A stretch of 54,815 nucleotides of DNA from positions 1-54,815 of the forward strand of contig BDIP01000003.1 in NCBI GenBank assembly GCA_003568945.1. Reading direction: 5' to 3'. Numbering within the stretch: position 1 is the stretch's first letter; every line of letters begins with the position of its first letter. Under the pieces are notes generated by a model. That model was not told where the DNA came from, made no database searches, and saw only the letters and a list, made by a program, of their open reading frames with translations. Origin of the DNA: Kipferlia bialata. Its lineage: Eukaryota; Fornicata. The position numbers and the translations under genes were made by a program. Below are positions 33,401-45,060 of this stretch, piece after piece.

Positions 33401-34814
33401 GTGACACTGACATTGGTGGCAATAAGACTCCAGGTAAATCTTCCACCCTTTCCGGGCTCTGTACCCAAGAAATAGATAGATAGTAGATAGGGGGAAGTTT
33501 GTATATTCAGAACACCCACCATACAAACATCCCCGGGAGACTTTGAGGGTCGCGCCAGAGACCTCGAACCATCGATTTGCACCACACTGTCCATATACGG
33601 CGCAAGTGGGGAGTAAGCTTTCTGCTGATAAGACTATATCCTACACGAAATTGACGATCGCAGAACTGAAAATGATGGAACCCTTACCTATCAGAATATG
33701 ACATAGTCATCTGTAGCCGGTGATACTTGGCGTTGGCACCGTCCAATGCTGAGTGGTATGGGAAGTATACATAGTCGGATGCAGCCGAACTAAGGGTGAG
33801 CAACACAACACGGAACAGCTAAAGGCATATGTTACGAAATGTGCCTTTACAGTGTAGAATACCGAACTCCGGTTGATATATGCGAGATGTATACAATTAG
33901 TAGCTCAAACACATACTTCATGAGCATTGCCAGCGGATAGCTAGCCGTGGCAGACTGTATCTGGTAAAGAACCAGCAAAGCCACTATGATAGTCGAGGCA
34001 TGGACAGCAGTCGATGCCAGTGCAGATATTAGCACAATGGGTGTAGTGGCAAGAATTATATGCATCATGTGGGCCAGCTCGTCATGGAGAGGGCAAAGCT
34101 GGTGTCAGGCTATTAGTACGTATTGATTTGTGTGATGTTCACTCACTATAGCATCCCCACCCGTTTGAGCTCTCTAAATAGCTCATCGTGTCGTCGCTTG
34201 TAGGACACATCAAAGGCTCGAGAGGCAGCGTGAGTCATTGGTATTGACACAAGGGCTGTGAGCCAGAGAGAAAGTCTCGCTGGGATGCATGTGTCAGTGA
34301 ATAGCACGGAACACACCTTGGGGGTCAATAATGAACAGTGATTGTGCGAGTGCAGATACACAACGGTGATCATAACAATTAGAGCCATTCTAACTCTACC
34401 TGTCCAATAATAGTGACCCAGTATAGCATGTAGCTCAGAGCCTTTGCTCTATCCATATAGCATGACCCTCCAATGACGGTCAGAGTGTTGCGAAAGAAGG
34501 CCAGTACCGCCATGTTAGTTATTCTGGCTCTGATGTCAGAAAGCGGTGTTGATCCTGTCGTCCACAGTGTGGAACTTATGAACTCCACACATATGTTACC
34601 TTCCGACTATACCGTGACCAGCAATGGCCAAAGTAATTGCAGAGAACACTACGTAGCGGCAGATTCCTATCCTGTTCATTAGGACATGGGTCCCTGTGCC
34701 CGCCCTGGGGCACACGTACTCAGACATCGACGCTGTGGTCGGGTGCCCAGTCATCTTACACCCTTGCGCAACTGATTTGCCAGTCGCTTCTAGAAGAGTA
34801 AGTGTTTTGACCAA
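30488..34814 (-). CDS. Multi-exon unrecognised protein with hydrophobic N-terminal half (model incomplete)
   Basis: A chain of minus-strand exons shares GT-AG and CTGAC..CAG signals. The most reliable part joins in phase: an exon near 31719-32050 ending AEPLVHSSG, then one of about 31472-31640 (SVFIEQTALMIHLLFRFLK), about 31290-31400 (GINHPLALLHSISPATEHAC), about 31070-31250 (PATIAYCKALPVKQYYPC), about 30894-30930 and about 30637-30816 (EWDTCFRLGLARAKYENELR). To the right, exons near 34614-34814, 34394-34545, 34160-34320, 33890-34100 and 33690-33820 encode hydrophobic, membrane-like segments (ITLAIAGHGIVG; VLISALASTAVHAS). Joins between about 32.1 and 33.7 kb are not settled, and more than one gene is possible. 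The architecture suggests a polytopic membrane protein with a long cytosolic part. No family is recognised. Introns here lack CT runs and exon-edge copies. Confidence 0.45.
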
Positions 34815-34929
34815 ATGGTGTTTGTATAGTTCTTCCGGTACACTTGTACATGCAGTGTACTATAGTACCTGGAACCAGCGAGGTACAAGCTGTTACTGGT
34901 GTGGATACGGCAACCCTCGCAAGGAGTGA

Positions 34930-35525
34930 TGTGGGAAGATATCCTCAACTACTGTAGAGAGCCTACATTTGCAATATGTGGCTAGTCGTTGGTTGCATCC
35001 ATCGTTGTAAACCCTACAGTTCGCTAACAACCCGCATGAAGGTTGCATATGGGTACACATTGCACCATGTCCACCTCTCTGTCTCTCTTTGATACATGAT
35101 CACATACGATTGCGTGACAAGCAAAGAACTCTAACGACTCTACGGCTAGCCACTGCGTACACTCTAAGTGGTCAATGCCAGGGGGGTTCTTTCCATCCAG
35201 TGTTCATCAATGGAGGTCTGAAACCATATATATATACCACTCTTATACTAGACCTAGTATTACTTTGATCGGCTGTTTAGGAATTTGTCTATCTAATCTG
35301 TCAGACATCAACAGAGGACAGAGCGCTTAATCTTCAGCACAGTGGCGAAACTCAAATTCAGTGGACAGAAACTGTCACTTGCTAGGTGATTGTGATTGTG
35401 ATTGTTACTGTGGTGTTGACTGTAGACTTACTCCTATCACAGTTGTTGTCATTTTCACTACACACATTACAGAGATCGAAAGTTGCAAGCCTTCGAGATA
35501 GGTAGTCAACCTACTCATCCACCAG
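34930..35525. other. Gene-poor stretch
   Basis: About 600 bases hold no convincing coding exon on either strand. It likely contains 5' flanks of the neighbouring minus-strand gene and the plus-strand exons to the right. A short TATATATATACC tract lies near 35227. Confidence 0.35.
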
Positions 35526-35530
35526 GGACA

Positions 35531-37093
35531 ATATGTGGTTTGCGTTACTGCCCAAAATATTCATATTGGTCATGAGGGGGTTTGTTGAGATCAATATTAC
35601 GTCCGAATCAAGGTAAGGACGAGATATGCGGACACATCTCTATACTTGGAAACATTATAACAAGACAATCAAGCGGTCCTGTTATCAAGCACCGTATTGG
35701 TATCTTCTTACCCTCAGGTTACTTGGGTGGACGTTGATAATGTTAGATGTGGTCGCAGGTATGGGGATTTGAGTGTATGTAATTGTTGCATATCTTGGCA
35801 CCAGTAATTGATTCTGTGATATGGAGCAGTATGTATTCTTAGAGACACGTCAGACACTCATCCATGCGTGGTTCGTCTATTGTGTTCACTATATATACTG
35901 ATGCAAGGTACGCTAGTCTATAAATTGGTAGGTGTCTCATATCTGAATTTCCCTGTGTAGCTGTCTTACCCACAGGCACGACCACATCCTTTATGGCAGC
36001 TCTGTACTTGGCTGCTGGTGCAATTGAGGCTAGGTACCCTTAAGATTAGCTTCCGACACCCTGAACATGAATTCATGTCCACTATTAGTAATCACTAATC
36101 CACTACCTCTCCGCTGATACACAGTCGAGCAGAGAAGGGTACTGCGTTCTTGTTCCGTCAAAGACGCATGGTTAATGTCGGCCTCATCCAGTTACTTCCC
36201 CACACCATTGAAGTCCTGACACTGGGTTACATAAGTGGGTGCTATTGCACTACCTAGGATTTAACTAATCCCCTACCAAATGTATACATATATTACTTCT
36301 GACAGCATAGCTATTGAGCTACAACAACTCTAGTCTACCCTGCTACATCTTCCTTTATCAATTGTCACTTAACGCAGGTATTCTGTTGGCAGTATTCATA
36401 GGGGACCTCATCAGAGTTTGGGACTTCTACATTGCATTGCCGTTGCTACTAGGTAACAATACAATGTGTACAGTTGGGACTGTATACGCGTCATATACTG
36501 TGGGTCTCTCAAACTGCTACATCTGCATCTCTATTCTCATCACTCACTCACAATCTAACCTCTCTCCTGATTTCAAGCTATTGAGACGCTGGCGCTGCTA
36601 CTTGGGGTGTCGACAGCCGTCTTTGGAATATTCGGTAGGACTTGTTACCCGCTATGTGGAAGACGTTCATGAAGTGGTCGAGAGTATCCATACAGTTAAT
36701 ATTCAAGTGAAAGTTAATATCACTATGTTGTATGATACAAGTTGTATCCTATTTTACCTATAGTATAGGCTATTAGTAATCCATACAGAAACTACAATGC
36801 TTCCAAATACTAGAGTCCCTCCACCCACTCCTAGGCAGAGGGTGGCTCGATAATATGCAATTGTAACTCACATTGTGAGAATTTCAATACCTGACCGGCA
36901 ATGACGGGGACATCGACTATGAGAAAAAGGTATCTTCTCATTTGGTTCTCTACTCTTTCTCGTTGTGTCTCTTATACTAGGCTTAACCCCCCATGTCAAC
37001 AATTTCAGGATTCCCATTCGCACGCTTCCTTCAGCTCTGCTACTGTTTTGTACGCTCCTATTCGTTTCGTCAAGAGTTAGGACTCCGACAATC
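35531..37093 (+). CDS. Probable polytopic membrane protein (tentative exon set)
   Basis: Several plus-strand stretches bounded by splice-like signals encode hydrophobic segments. One near 35531-35611 begins MWFALLPKIFILVMRGF and ends at a GTAAGG donor. Others are near 35718-35758 (LLGWTLIMLDVVAG), 35976-36032 (SFMAALYLAAGAIEA), 36123-36230 (RAEKGTAFLFRQRRMVNVGL), 36378-36452 (ILLAVFIGDLIRVWDFYIA) and 36580-36630 (LALLLGVSTAVFGIF). Not every join keeps phase, so the model is incomplete. The run of membrane segments and one Arg-rich loop suggest a transporter, possibly with ABC-type membrane helices, but no nucleotide-binding domain is visible in the window. Low confidence. Confidence 0.3.
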
Positions 37094-37169
37094 GTAAAAT
37101 TCAACGTCGTAGAGCAGTTGTTGGCCATTATCACTATTCATAACCAGATGTCTCTCTCAGTATGACTAT

Positions 37170-37550
37170 ACAATTCAGTATACTGATAATATACTATATA
37201 GTCTATAGTCTATAGATGCAGTTGCTACGTGTGTGTATCATGCATATTTGCGAATTGTACGTATGAAACGAAATGCGGTTGCAATGTAAGGTTTCGAGAG
37301 TCTCTAGGCATGAGAGAACCGGGTCAAGACGGACTCTTCCTGACTCTCGAACTGCGAGTCATGGGAGTCACTATCGAAAGCGGAGAGCACATCTAAGCTA
37401 ATTACACTCATCCTTCTCGCATTGTATCGCTCTACGTGTGCGTATCCCTCCATAATACCCTGAGAAGAATCTTGCTGAGGAAACCAAGCCCATTGCCCTT
37501 CATTTCACACTGAAGTCAAATAGTGTCCGGACTATATATGTGGTAGTTGC
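37170..37550. other. Intergenic region
   Basis: No coding exon is recognisable. A TATAGTCTATAGTCTATAG tract lies near 37197. The region separates a plus-strand gene end from the end of the minus-strand LRR gene. Confidence 0.4.
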
Positions 37551-37553
37551 AGC

Positions 37554-40172
37554 TCATAGATGCATGCGTAAGTAGAGACATGGTATACTCCACAGTACAA
37601 TATGTAGTATTCCACACTCTCTTGTCATAATGTTAGAGCTCCAGCAAATACAGAAACTAGAGAGTACATTGTACATAAGACATGGTATATTACGCACCCT
37701 GCACTCTCTAGGCTTGGCCCTGGCAACAGCCCATGCGCCACCGAATGTGAGACAGTTGGAGTTGAGGGAGACCTAGATGAGTAATACAAATGCCCTAACA
37801 GAGACAAGAGAGTATCAGGCTGATACTATCAGTTACCTCTCTCAATAGGGGCAGAGTCTTGATCGACGTCGCCACTGCTTTGGCACCACTATCTCCAATT
37901 CCATTTGAGCTCACGTCCAGCTGAAGTTAGGATAGAGAAGAAAGCGCTATGCTAAGGACTTCTTGGTAAGGAGTAGTTAGTCCACACCCACCATGTGAAG
38001 GCACGTCAACGGTCTACTGTAACCCACAATACTCTGGGCCAGCAGAGTCACTCCTGTATCTCCAATGGAATTGTCTTCGACAGATAGCTGGGCATCAGAT
38101 CGGTGTACCATGCATGATGAATACCTATCAGGAATAGTAAGTGAGTGGAAAGAATGCACCGAATGTATAAGTGTATACGTACATGTGTGAGCCTCACTGG
38201 CAGGCCCTGTCCTAGCAGCCTAGCCCCCACCTCTCCTATGGAGTTGTGGCCAAGGTATAGCTGGGGTGAGAAATGAATACTACCAACTACGTATGTATCG
38301 TAAGTACTCAGCTGACCACGTGTTTGAAGACAATTTCAACAGTATTCCACAAGTGAGATCACATTTATGTATCAGATAGGAGTCCTATGTGTATTCTGTT
38401 TGTACACATCATACCCTCTGCAGCCATGTTAGAGACGGCAGGGCCCATGCAATTGCATCCATACCAGCTGCATTGATATGGGCATTGGACAGTAACAACT
38501 GATGGTTAGCACAGTTAACAAACTCTACATGACTGACAAATGAATATATATATGTATATATGCAAAAGGACTGCAAATTGCACTTGATGTAGGAAGTGAT
38601 GATTCATGTACTCACCCACTCCAGTCTTGGCATGTGTGTCAGCGCCCTAGATAGGTCATCAGTGGCCAAGCCCCCAAGGTCATTGTCAGAGAGATCGAGC
38701 TGGAAGTTAGAGTAGCCACTTACTTACAAGGTATGTAGTATATAACCACATTGTTCTATACTAACGAACAAAGGCAAACCTAGTTACCTGTCAGCGGTTC
38801 CTGACTATTACATATAATCTGAGTCAAATCTCGAAGACTTACCAGTTTTAGATTGGTCAAGCTTTCTAGTGCTCTGCCCAATGCACCAGCACCGAGGGGA
38901 GTGATGTCAATGCCTGCCAGGGCTAGCTGGTTGTATTAGGATAGAGGACACTATACGTCATTATTAATATGGGCAAGGTGCCTCACAGGACGTATGATAT
39001 ACATTCTAGTCGTGGACCCATACATGTGTCTAAAAGTATATGAGACTTACATGTGTGAGGCCTGGTAATGATGGCAGAACATCAGCGAGTGCCCTGGCTC
39101 CTACATCACCGAGCATGTTATTGGAAAGACCAAGCTGGGGATGAGCATCATAGTAATATTTATGGACACCAATAATATGGTAATACTTGATTGCATAATA
39201 CACTCTTGTAGATGCTCACTGTGTTCATTATGAACACTACTGATGTGTCCACATACTATCCATATATAGTATACTTGTATGTATAGATGTTTGTTTTGCT
39301 TATATACATAGAATATATCTAGTGAAGTGGACACAATACTGAGTAGTGTATTATACACATGTATACACCAGTATATTGTATACATGCATATATATACTAA
39401 TATATATACCATGCCTATACATATTCATATCTATACATACCACTGTCAGTGCAGTCATGGATGGTAGCACCAGAGCCAGTGCCTTTGCACCCTGGGGTCC
39501 AATGCCCTTGTCAAACATATAGAGCTAGGGGTAAGCATTATAGAGTATTCACATTAAAAACATGCATATATACGTGTATCGCCTGTCAAACATGTACAGC
39601 TGGGTTAGGAATCATGTATATATATTCTGTCATATATGAGTCATATATACATATTCGAAGAGTGCTAGTATCACAAGTGTGAGCCAGTATATATATTGTA
39701 TACTATATATACTATGTACACTATATATTGTATACTATATATAGATTAGTGCTTCGAGTGTGGCCCTCACTGGCAATCGGAAGAAGACAGCAGGCAGGGT
39801 ATACACACCATATGTATATACATACAGTAACACTACACTGATTGGAGGAAGGGGAGGGGGAATGAGTTCTTTTACAATGAGTAGCCGAAATATCACAAAT
39901 TGAGTGGTACCTCCTTGTATTTGTACTTGTTACAGTTGGCCACTCTCTGACCCCAGGGGTACTGGTCCAACCCCAGTCTCTCTATCTCTCTCTCTGTCTC
40001 TCTCTCTGTCTGTGGCATTTCTTCAGAGGGTTGTGCATCAAGCAAACACATTCTGAGGGTAGAGAGGGGGGCAGAGAGGAATCAAAGGGGGGAAGACGGA
40101 GAACAGCAGGATAGAGAGGGAGAGAGAGAGAGAGAGAGAGAGAGGAAGAAGAAGAGAGAGAGAAAGAGAGAT

Positions 40173-40205
<33 letters not shown>

Positions 40206-40663
40206 CGGCGGGGGGGGGGGGGGGGGGGGGGGATACTGTACGGTAGCATAGAAGGGCACAATATAAGCCATTCCAACAGACATACATGGTTGCTGTGCAT
40301 GTACCTGGCAGAGAACGGCCTGTCCTGAGTCACACCCGACCTGCCCCTTGTCCTGCCAGCCTTCTCCTCCCCCTCTCCCTTCTTACCAATGTGCACATGC
40401 ACTGGCACACGCAGGGGCTGAGACCGAAGGGGTAGTCTGGGGATGGCGTGGCTCTTTCCGTCCAAATACGCCCGAGGTGGGGACACGGAGGCACCACCAT
40501 CACCAGTGGACCCTGGGTACACCACAGTGTGATACCTCATATCAGCATTCACTGCACCAGACGACCCAGACGACCGTTGAGAGCGATCCCTAGGGACATA
40601 TGATATGCATAGACTCCTACGTTGCGGTACAGGCTTGTTTCTAAGCACTGTGGGAGATATCAT
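37554..40663 (-). CDS. Ribonuclease-inhibitor-type leucine-rich repeat protein, one repeat per exon
   Basis: Eleven exons join in frame to 465 residues. Exon 1 (40305-40663) and exon 2 (39911-40052) encode a basic Ser/Pro-rich N-terminus and a short linker ending WGQRVANCNKYKYKE. Exons 3-10 (39441-39524, 39051-39134, 38843-38926, 38616-38699, 38415-38498, 38183-38260, 37992-38087, 37837-37920) each encode exactly one 26-32 residue repeat. Six of the eight are 84 bases long, and all introns are phase 0. Repeats fit L.LS.N.IGD.GA.ALA..L..LP.L, the RNI/NOD type. Exon 11 (37554-37772) starts as a ninth repeat; its 3' part is less certain because a donor may follow its first 75 bases. Such LRRs mediate protein contacts, and several flagellar or basal-body proteins use them. 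No localisation signal is visible. Confidence 0.82.
39585..39612 (-). repeat. Decoy acceptor copy before LRR exon 39441-39524
   Basis: In the minus sense, CCTAACCCAG is followed by CTGTACATGTTTGACA, a copy of the true exon start CTCTATATGTTTGACA at 39524. It lies upstream of the used acceptor, as in the other genes. Confidence 0.75.
40172..40232. repeat. Poly-G tract with adjacent GA microsatellite
   Basis: About 60 bases of nearly pure G, broken by CGGC, lie inside the first intron of the minus-strand LRR gene. In the sense direction this is poly-C next to (CT)n, consistent with an extreme pyrimidine tract. Length is likely unreliable in the assembly. Confidence 0.85.
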
Positions 40664-40901
40664 GGTCCAAAGTGCACAACGAAGCCAGTCAAAGCACTAG
40701 GGTTGCGTTGTGTCCCACACACAACAGAATGCCACGCAACCACGGCGTGTCTCACGCTGGTTCGTGCCTTAGAAGGCAAATTGTTCGAATTCTTGACTCA
40801 CCTTGGTAGTGCAGTTTTTGCTTCATTGAACCCTTTGTCATTCCACTCATTCCAGATCTTTGCCATATCGGATACGCTTTCTCTTCATTGCAGCAGGAAG
40901 A
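40664..40901. promoter_or_regulatory. Divergent promoter region
   Basis: 238 bases separate the minus-strand LRR start (40663) and a plus-strand start (40902). No specific element is recognised. Confidence 0.4.
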
Positions 40902-41278
40902 ATGGTCAGGAACCCTCTGGAAGGACGGCGTTTACCCCGTCACCCCGTTACCCTGTTACCCCGTAACCTTCAGACTAGAGATGAATGGCTTGAATCCCGT
41001 GGTTACCCCGCGTACTGGTTCTTGAGCGTGGAGGAGGCAGCCAGGAGGTGAGTTCTGATATGCATGTGGCGACAGTCTTAACTCTAAGGTTGGATTAGCT
41101 GACATTCAGGTTGCCCAACTACTGGTTCGTGTACCGCTATCCCGGGAGGTTTCGTTCTCTGTCGATGAAGGATCAAGCGAGAATTATGCAGGCTGCTAAG
41201 GTGGAGAAGACGTTTTTCCTCAGAGTCAAGGACGAGATGATGGCAGCCAAGGCAGCCAATGGGGGGCGTTGGCCTTAG
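40902..41278 (+). CDS. Small hypothetical protein (104 aa)
   Basis: Two exons (40902-41047, 41110-41278) join with matching phase to 104 residues. The intron is 62 bases (GTGAGT...CTGACATTCAG). The N-terminus contains a Pro/Arg-rich repeat (RRLPRHPVTLLPRN), followed by two similar aromatic stretches (YPAYWFLSVEEAARR and LPNYWFVYRYPGRF) and a basic helix ending NGGRWP. The protein is very basic. The size and composition could suit a ribosomal or mitochondrion-related-organelle complex component, but I do not recognise it. The codon pattern and clean splice sites support a real gene. Confidence 0.6.
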
Positions 41279-42375
41279 TTCTTGTTCTGGGTGATGTGTA
41301 TCTACATATACGTAGGCTACACGGGTGCATCTGTATATTTACTCTTACGTCTCGGAAAATAGAAGAAGGCGCTGTGTTGTTGGAATTCTTATCTTGCTAA
41401 CCCCTCCCCCCCCACCCTCCCCCAACGTTCACCCATTCCACTTACATAACATACATTACCCACGGTGTCTCTCAGAGACTCTCTGTCTCTCTAACTATAT
41501 GAGTTGAGGACGGCCCTCGTGGTGGAGAGACATAGGGGCGTGTATGGAGACAAGGATGCCCCCACCGCCGCAAGTGGAACAAGCTGTTCCGCAGGGATGG
41601 TGTCGGCGTTGAGCGCGGGAAGGTATACTACCCCCCCCCCCCCAGAGCACCCCATCCCTTCCCATGTCTGGCCCCCAGTCGGTGCCCCTTTATCTGTCTT
41701 TCTCCCTCTATTTGTCTGTAGTACAGACTCTGTACCATATCCCCTTCTAACCGTTAGAGCATCACTTGAGTGCGGCCCTTTTAGAATAGGTATTCCCCCA
41801 CCTAGAACAGCTCAGCATATAGGAGTAGTACAAACTTAGAGATAGGTACCGTAAACAGGGACCGTTTACAAGTCCAAACCCGACAAGACAGGGGGCGCTG
41901 GCTCTTCCATGAAGGTCACTTATACAGTGAGGGCAAATGCCTGTCTCTATACCTTGCCGAGGTCCTCGGGGTATCCATTACCTCTTACCAGAATCTCCTA
42001 CCGATGAGAGAAGGGGAGACACAATACTGTCTAAATGAATTCATAAAGGTCCAACTGCAACGGCAAGCCAATCAAGGGTCCTATAACCAATGACCACATA
42101 CCAAATGTCTAATAGAATGATTCTATTAGTATTAGACTAATACCACCAAGAGGAAGTTCCTGTCAGGAACCCATAGAATACCTTTGATATACTTCACAGT
42201 TTCTGTGATGTTTACTATGCGGACACACAACAGAACAACTCACACAACAGATTAGGTCTATGACACGTGCATATCACCGAACACAAATTGAATCAGCGAA
42301 TGTCCTCGGATGGTAAACAATGTTTACTAAACATATATATGAAGGCAATGATAGAAGACAGACAACATCAACCAC
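41279..42375. other. Intergenic region with a nested hairpin
   Basis: About 1.1 kb holds no supported gene. Open frames here are short and low in complexity. It has C-rich tracts near 41401 and 41631. A 31-base hairpin at 42107-42137 has outer arms GTCTAATA/TATTAGAC and inner arms AGAAT/ATTCT. No tRNA fold was recognised by eye. Confidence 0.4.
42107..42137. repeat. Nested inverted repeat
   Basis: Arms GTCTAATA and TATTAGAC pair outside AGAAT/ATTCT, giving a near-continuous stem. It lies in gene-free DNA about 240 bases beyond the minus-strand coiled-coil gene's stop. Confidence 0.5.
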
Positions 42376-42717
42376 TCAGTCCTCCCTCTCCCACTCTCCC
42401 CCCCTCTGGCCATACACAGCGCGGTTCAAGTTGCATATGTGCCTTGCCAGGACCCCGGTATTGGCATCAACGGTCTCCAAGCGGGTGATCACCTCCTGGT
42501 GTTGCTGCTTCAAGCGGGTGATCACCTCCTGGTGCTGCTGCTCCATCCGCTGCTCCATTCGGTGCACCATATCGTCATTCATGGACCTGATGGCTGTGAG
42601 GAGAGTCTCGAACTTCGAGTCGAAACGCAGTTCAAGTGCTTTTTGCCCCTGCAGAATGTCACTTACATTCTGAGTGTAAGTCTCGACAGCAGTGGTGGTC
42701 TTGGTTGTGGAAGACAT
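42376..42717 (-). CDS. Small coiled-coil protein (113 aa)
   Basis: A single open exon. I prefer the ATG at 42717 (MSSTTKTTTAVETYTQNV); the frame also stays open upstream to an ATG at 42822. The sequence is strongly heptad-like: ILQGQKALELRFDSKFETLL, then MVHRMEQRMEQQHQEV. A tandem ten-residue repeat (QQHQEVITRL twice) reflects a 30-base direct duplication at about 42477-42538. The end is acidic (GGEWERED). Function is unknown; an oligomerising scaffold is plausible. It is divergent from the gene at 42870. Confidence 0.6.
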   Translation of the reverse strand: MSSTTKTTTAVETYTQNVSDILQGQKALELRFDSKFETLLTAIRSMNDDMVHRMEQRMEQQHQEVITRLKQQHQEVITRLETVDANTGVLARHICNLNRAVYGQRGGEWERED

Positions 42718-42869
42718 GGGCAGTAGAAGACAATAGTCACTCAAGAAGGGCCGTTTAGATAATCGGAGAATTTCCGTCCGATTATCCAAACGTCTCTCCG
42801 AAACTAAGCTGAGGTGGCTCACGCTTCATATCATTTCTGTAGTACAGACTGTACTACAGACTGTCCCCG
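42718..42869. promoter_or_regulatory. Divergent promoter with 15-base palindrome
   Basis: 152 bases separate two start codons. AGTACAG-A-CTGTACT (42841-42855) is a perfect inverted repeat, with a related ACTACAGACTGT directly after it, about 15-30 bases upstream of the plus-strand ATG. Confidence 0.35.
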
Positions 42870-43352
42870 ATGTCTGGCCAGACCGATGACAACAGGGCTG
42901 AGAGGCCAACAGAAGAGGACATGTCTGTTGCTGACCAGAGTGTAGGTTGCAATGCAACACGGATGGAAACTGTTGACAGCCAGAAGCAGAAGGTGGGTCA
43001 GGTTTCTAACTATGCAGCATTGTGTATCATAGTTCGGCACTGAGTACTTGTCTGGCTCTACCCTCAGGTATACCCTGACCCCATCGTGTTCAGCAAGGAC
43101 CAGTGGCTGGAGCAGACCCCAGAGGAGAGGGAGCGGGTGCTGCAGCAGAATGGACTGATGCGGAAGGGTGGCCTGTGGCGTCACCGATACACCCCGATCG
43201 AGGTGTTCCGGAACATGTGTGACATGGTTCTGTGGGATAGGCAGGAGGAGGAAAGGCGTAACGTTGAGCTGCGACGTGAGCAGATGATGACACGTATCAA
43301 GGCTAACCTACCAAAGTTAGTTGACTGGGACAAACTGAACGATTATGATTGA
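42870..43352 (+). CDS. Small hypothetical protein (135 aa)
   Basis: Two exons (42870-42992, 43068-43352) join at phase 0, with intron ends GTGGGT and CTACCCTCAG. The first 41 residues are polar and probably disordered. The second exon has a compact charged part: WLEQTPEERERVLQQNGLM, GGLWRHRYTPIEVFRNMCD, then Arg-rich helices and the end WDKLNDYD. I recognise no family. Good splice signals, a plausible ATG context (CCCGATGTC) and balanced codon use support it as real. It shares a promoter region with the coiled-coil gene to its left. Confidence 0.6.
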
Positions 43353-43764
43353 GATGGGGTGAAGAGATAGGTTGTCACTCCACAATGGAAAGACCTCTTC
43401 CAATGTACAACGTCTTGCAGAGTCTCTGTTTGTGTATAGTACATCACTACTTGTCCCCCCCCCCCCCATAAGCAGGATCCCTATGCTGATGCATGTGTCA
43501 CAATATCACCACTTCCGTTGTCTCTGCTAGGTGTACATATTGACGTTGAGTAATAAACTATTCATTCTCCTTAGAACAGGCTGTGCAGCAATATGCTCTC
43601 TTCACAACACCCTCTCTCCAGCCTCAACATCATAGAGAGATATTGAAGTCAGTGTGTTTGAGGACGTGTTACAAGTATGGACTGGTATCTATTCCATTAT
43701 ATATCGAACCATCCGTAGACTTGCAACAAGAAGAGAATAGACGCAATGACTCTCTACACCCTCC
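43353..43764. other. Convergent intergenic region
   Basis: About 410 bases lie between convergent stops. They hold a C run near 43457 and no supported gene. Confidence 0.45.
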
Positions 43765-43867
43765 TTACTGGAGGTAGTTGTTGAGCCAGCCAATGACCTG
43801 CTCGTGCCACACCACAGACTCCTGGGGGGCATACACCCAGTGGGACATCTGGACAGTGAGGGATGGG

Positions 43868-43904
<37 letters not shown>

Positions 43905-44671
43905 TGTGTACACCCAGTGGGACATCTGGACAGTGAGGGATATGTTACAGAGAGAGAGAGAGAGAGAGAGAGTGGGCCAAGAAGACGTACCGTGGGGAAC
44001 CTCACGAACTTGGACTCGATTCCAAGCCACTGGGCTGTCTGGAAGGCAGAGATGCCGTGCCTGGGGTCAGAAATCCACATCTGAAACCACGTATAGACAT
44101 ATATGCGTACATCTGTTATATACATATACCGTACCACTGGTGGATGCGGTAGTAGCCACTGTGGATAGGAGATGTATATAATTATACATTGCCATATTCA
44201 TGTATATATATACTATACTGTATATTAATATATACTACAATACAAATACCGTACCACTGGTGGATGCGGTAGTCGTGGCCACCGTGGATGACAAGGATGG
44301 GGGTGACCCAGTCACCTGGGGTAAGAAATGGGATATAGTAATAACCCTACTAGAATGCTAGAATATATATATACATATTCTACGTATACATTAATAGTGG
44401 ATCACAAGGATGGGGGTGACCCAGTTACCTGGGGTGAATCCATATACACTATTAATAGTATACACATAACACCCAGGGTAAGTGACTAAGGATAGTCATA
44501 TTAGTTACACTATTATATATATATATAAATTATGTATTAGATATATAGTACACAGTACCGTACCGGCGTGCTGGGCAGGGGACCAGGGCAGGATCTTGTT
44601 GTCTCTGATCTGGGGGTCCAGGACAGAGCCGCCGAACTCCCTAGAATAAGACAAAGAAGAGAGAGAGAGAT

Positions 44672-44725
<54 letters not shown>

Positions 44726-44906
44726 TGACATGCCTGTTCCAGGTGCGAAAGAAATATATGTATATATATATAGAGAGAGAGAGAGAGATACACTCATACC
44801 TGTTCCAGGTGGTGCGAAAGAGAGAAAGAAATATATATATATATATATATATATACTCATACCTGTTCCAGGTGGTGCGACCTGAGCCACGGTGGTAGAA
44901 GAATGG
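43765..44906 (-). CDS. C-terminal part of S9-family (prolyl oligopeptidase / DPP) catalytic domain
   Basis: Five exons (44863-44906, 44564-44640, 44255-44315, 43991-44060, 43765-43848) join in frame to 111 residues. Signatures match the S9 alpha/beta hydrolase C-terminus: TTWNREFGGSV, LPWSPAQHAGDWVTPILVIH, GGHDYRIHQWHGISAF (catalytic Asp region), GIESKFVRFP, then SHWVYAPQESVVWHEQVIGW (catalytic His region) and the usual end WLNNYLQ. The expected nucleophile motif GxSxGG and beta-propeller lie before this in all family members, but I cannot find them between here and the divergent transporter at 45856. A signal-peptide-like exon (MRLLLITALPPALG, from 45458) is in the right place to be a start. 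Either the gene is 5'-truncated, or intermediate exons are lost or misassembled. Confidence 0.65.
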
Positions 44907-45060
44907 CTGGGGGTAAGAATTAGGGCTGCACACAGAGAGACACAGAGAGAGAGGTGGTAAAAGAATGACTGAAGATGAGGTATTAATGGTACATACAGAG
45001 ATATAGAGAGAGACAGGTGGTAGAAGAATGGCTGGGGGTAAGAGAGTAAGGATGTAGCAG
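43900..45060 (-). repeat. Decoy splice-site copies in the S9 peptidase locus
   Basis: In the minus sense, acceptor-type copies lie upstream of their exons: near 43906-43931 (last exon), 44399-44435 (exon 44255-44315), and 44950-44970 and 45015-45040 (exon 44863-44906, sequence CCATTCTTCTACCAC). Donor-type copies lie downstream: near 44128-44160 (end of 44255-44315), and near 44735-44755 and 44800-44818 (end of 44863-44906, CACCTGGAACAG). The same polarity holds as on the plus strand. Confidence 0.85.

Noticed and set aside
41279-42375. tRNA or other structured RNA genes in the larger intergenic regions
   Set aside because: No cloverleaf with A and B box motifs was recognised by eye. A tRNAscan or covariance search would be decisive.
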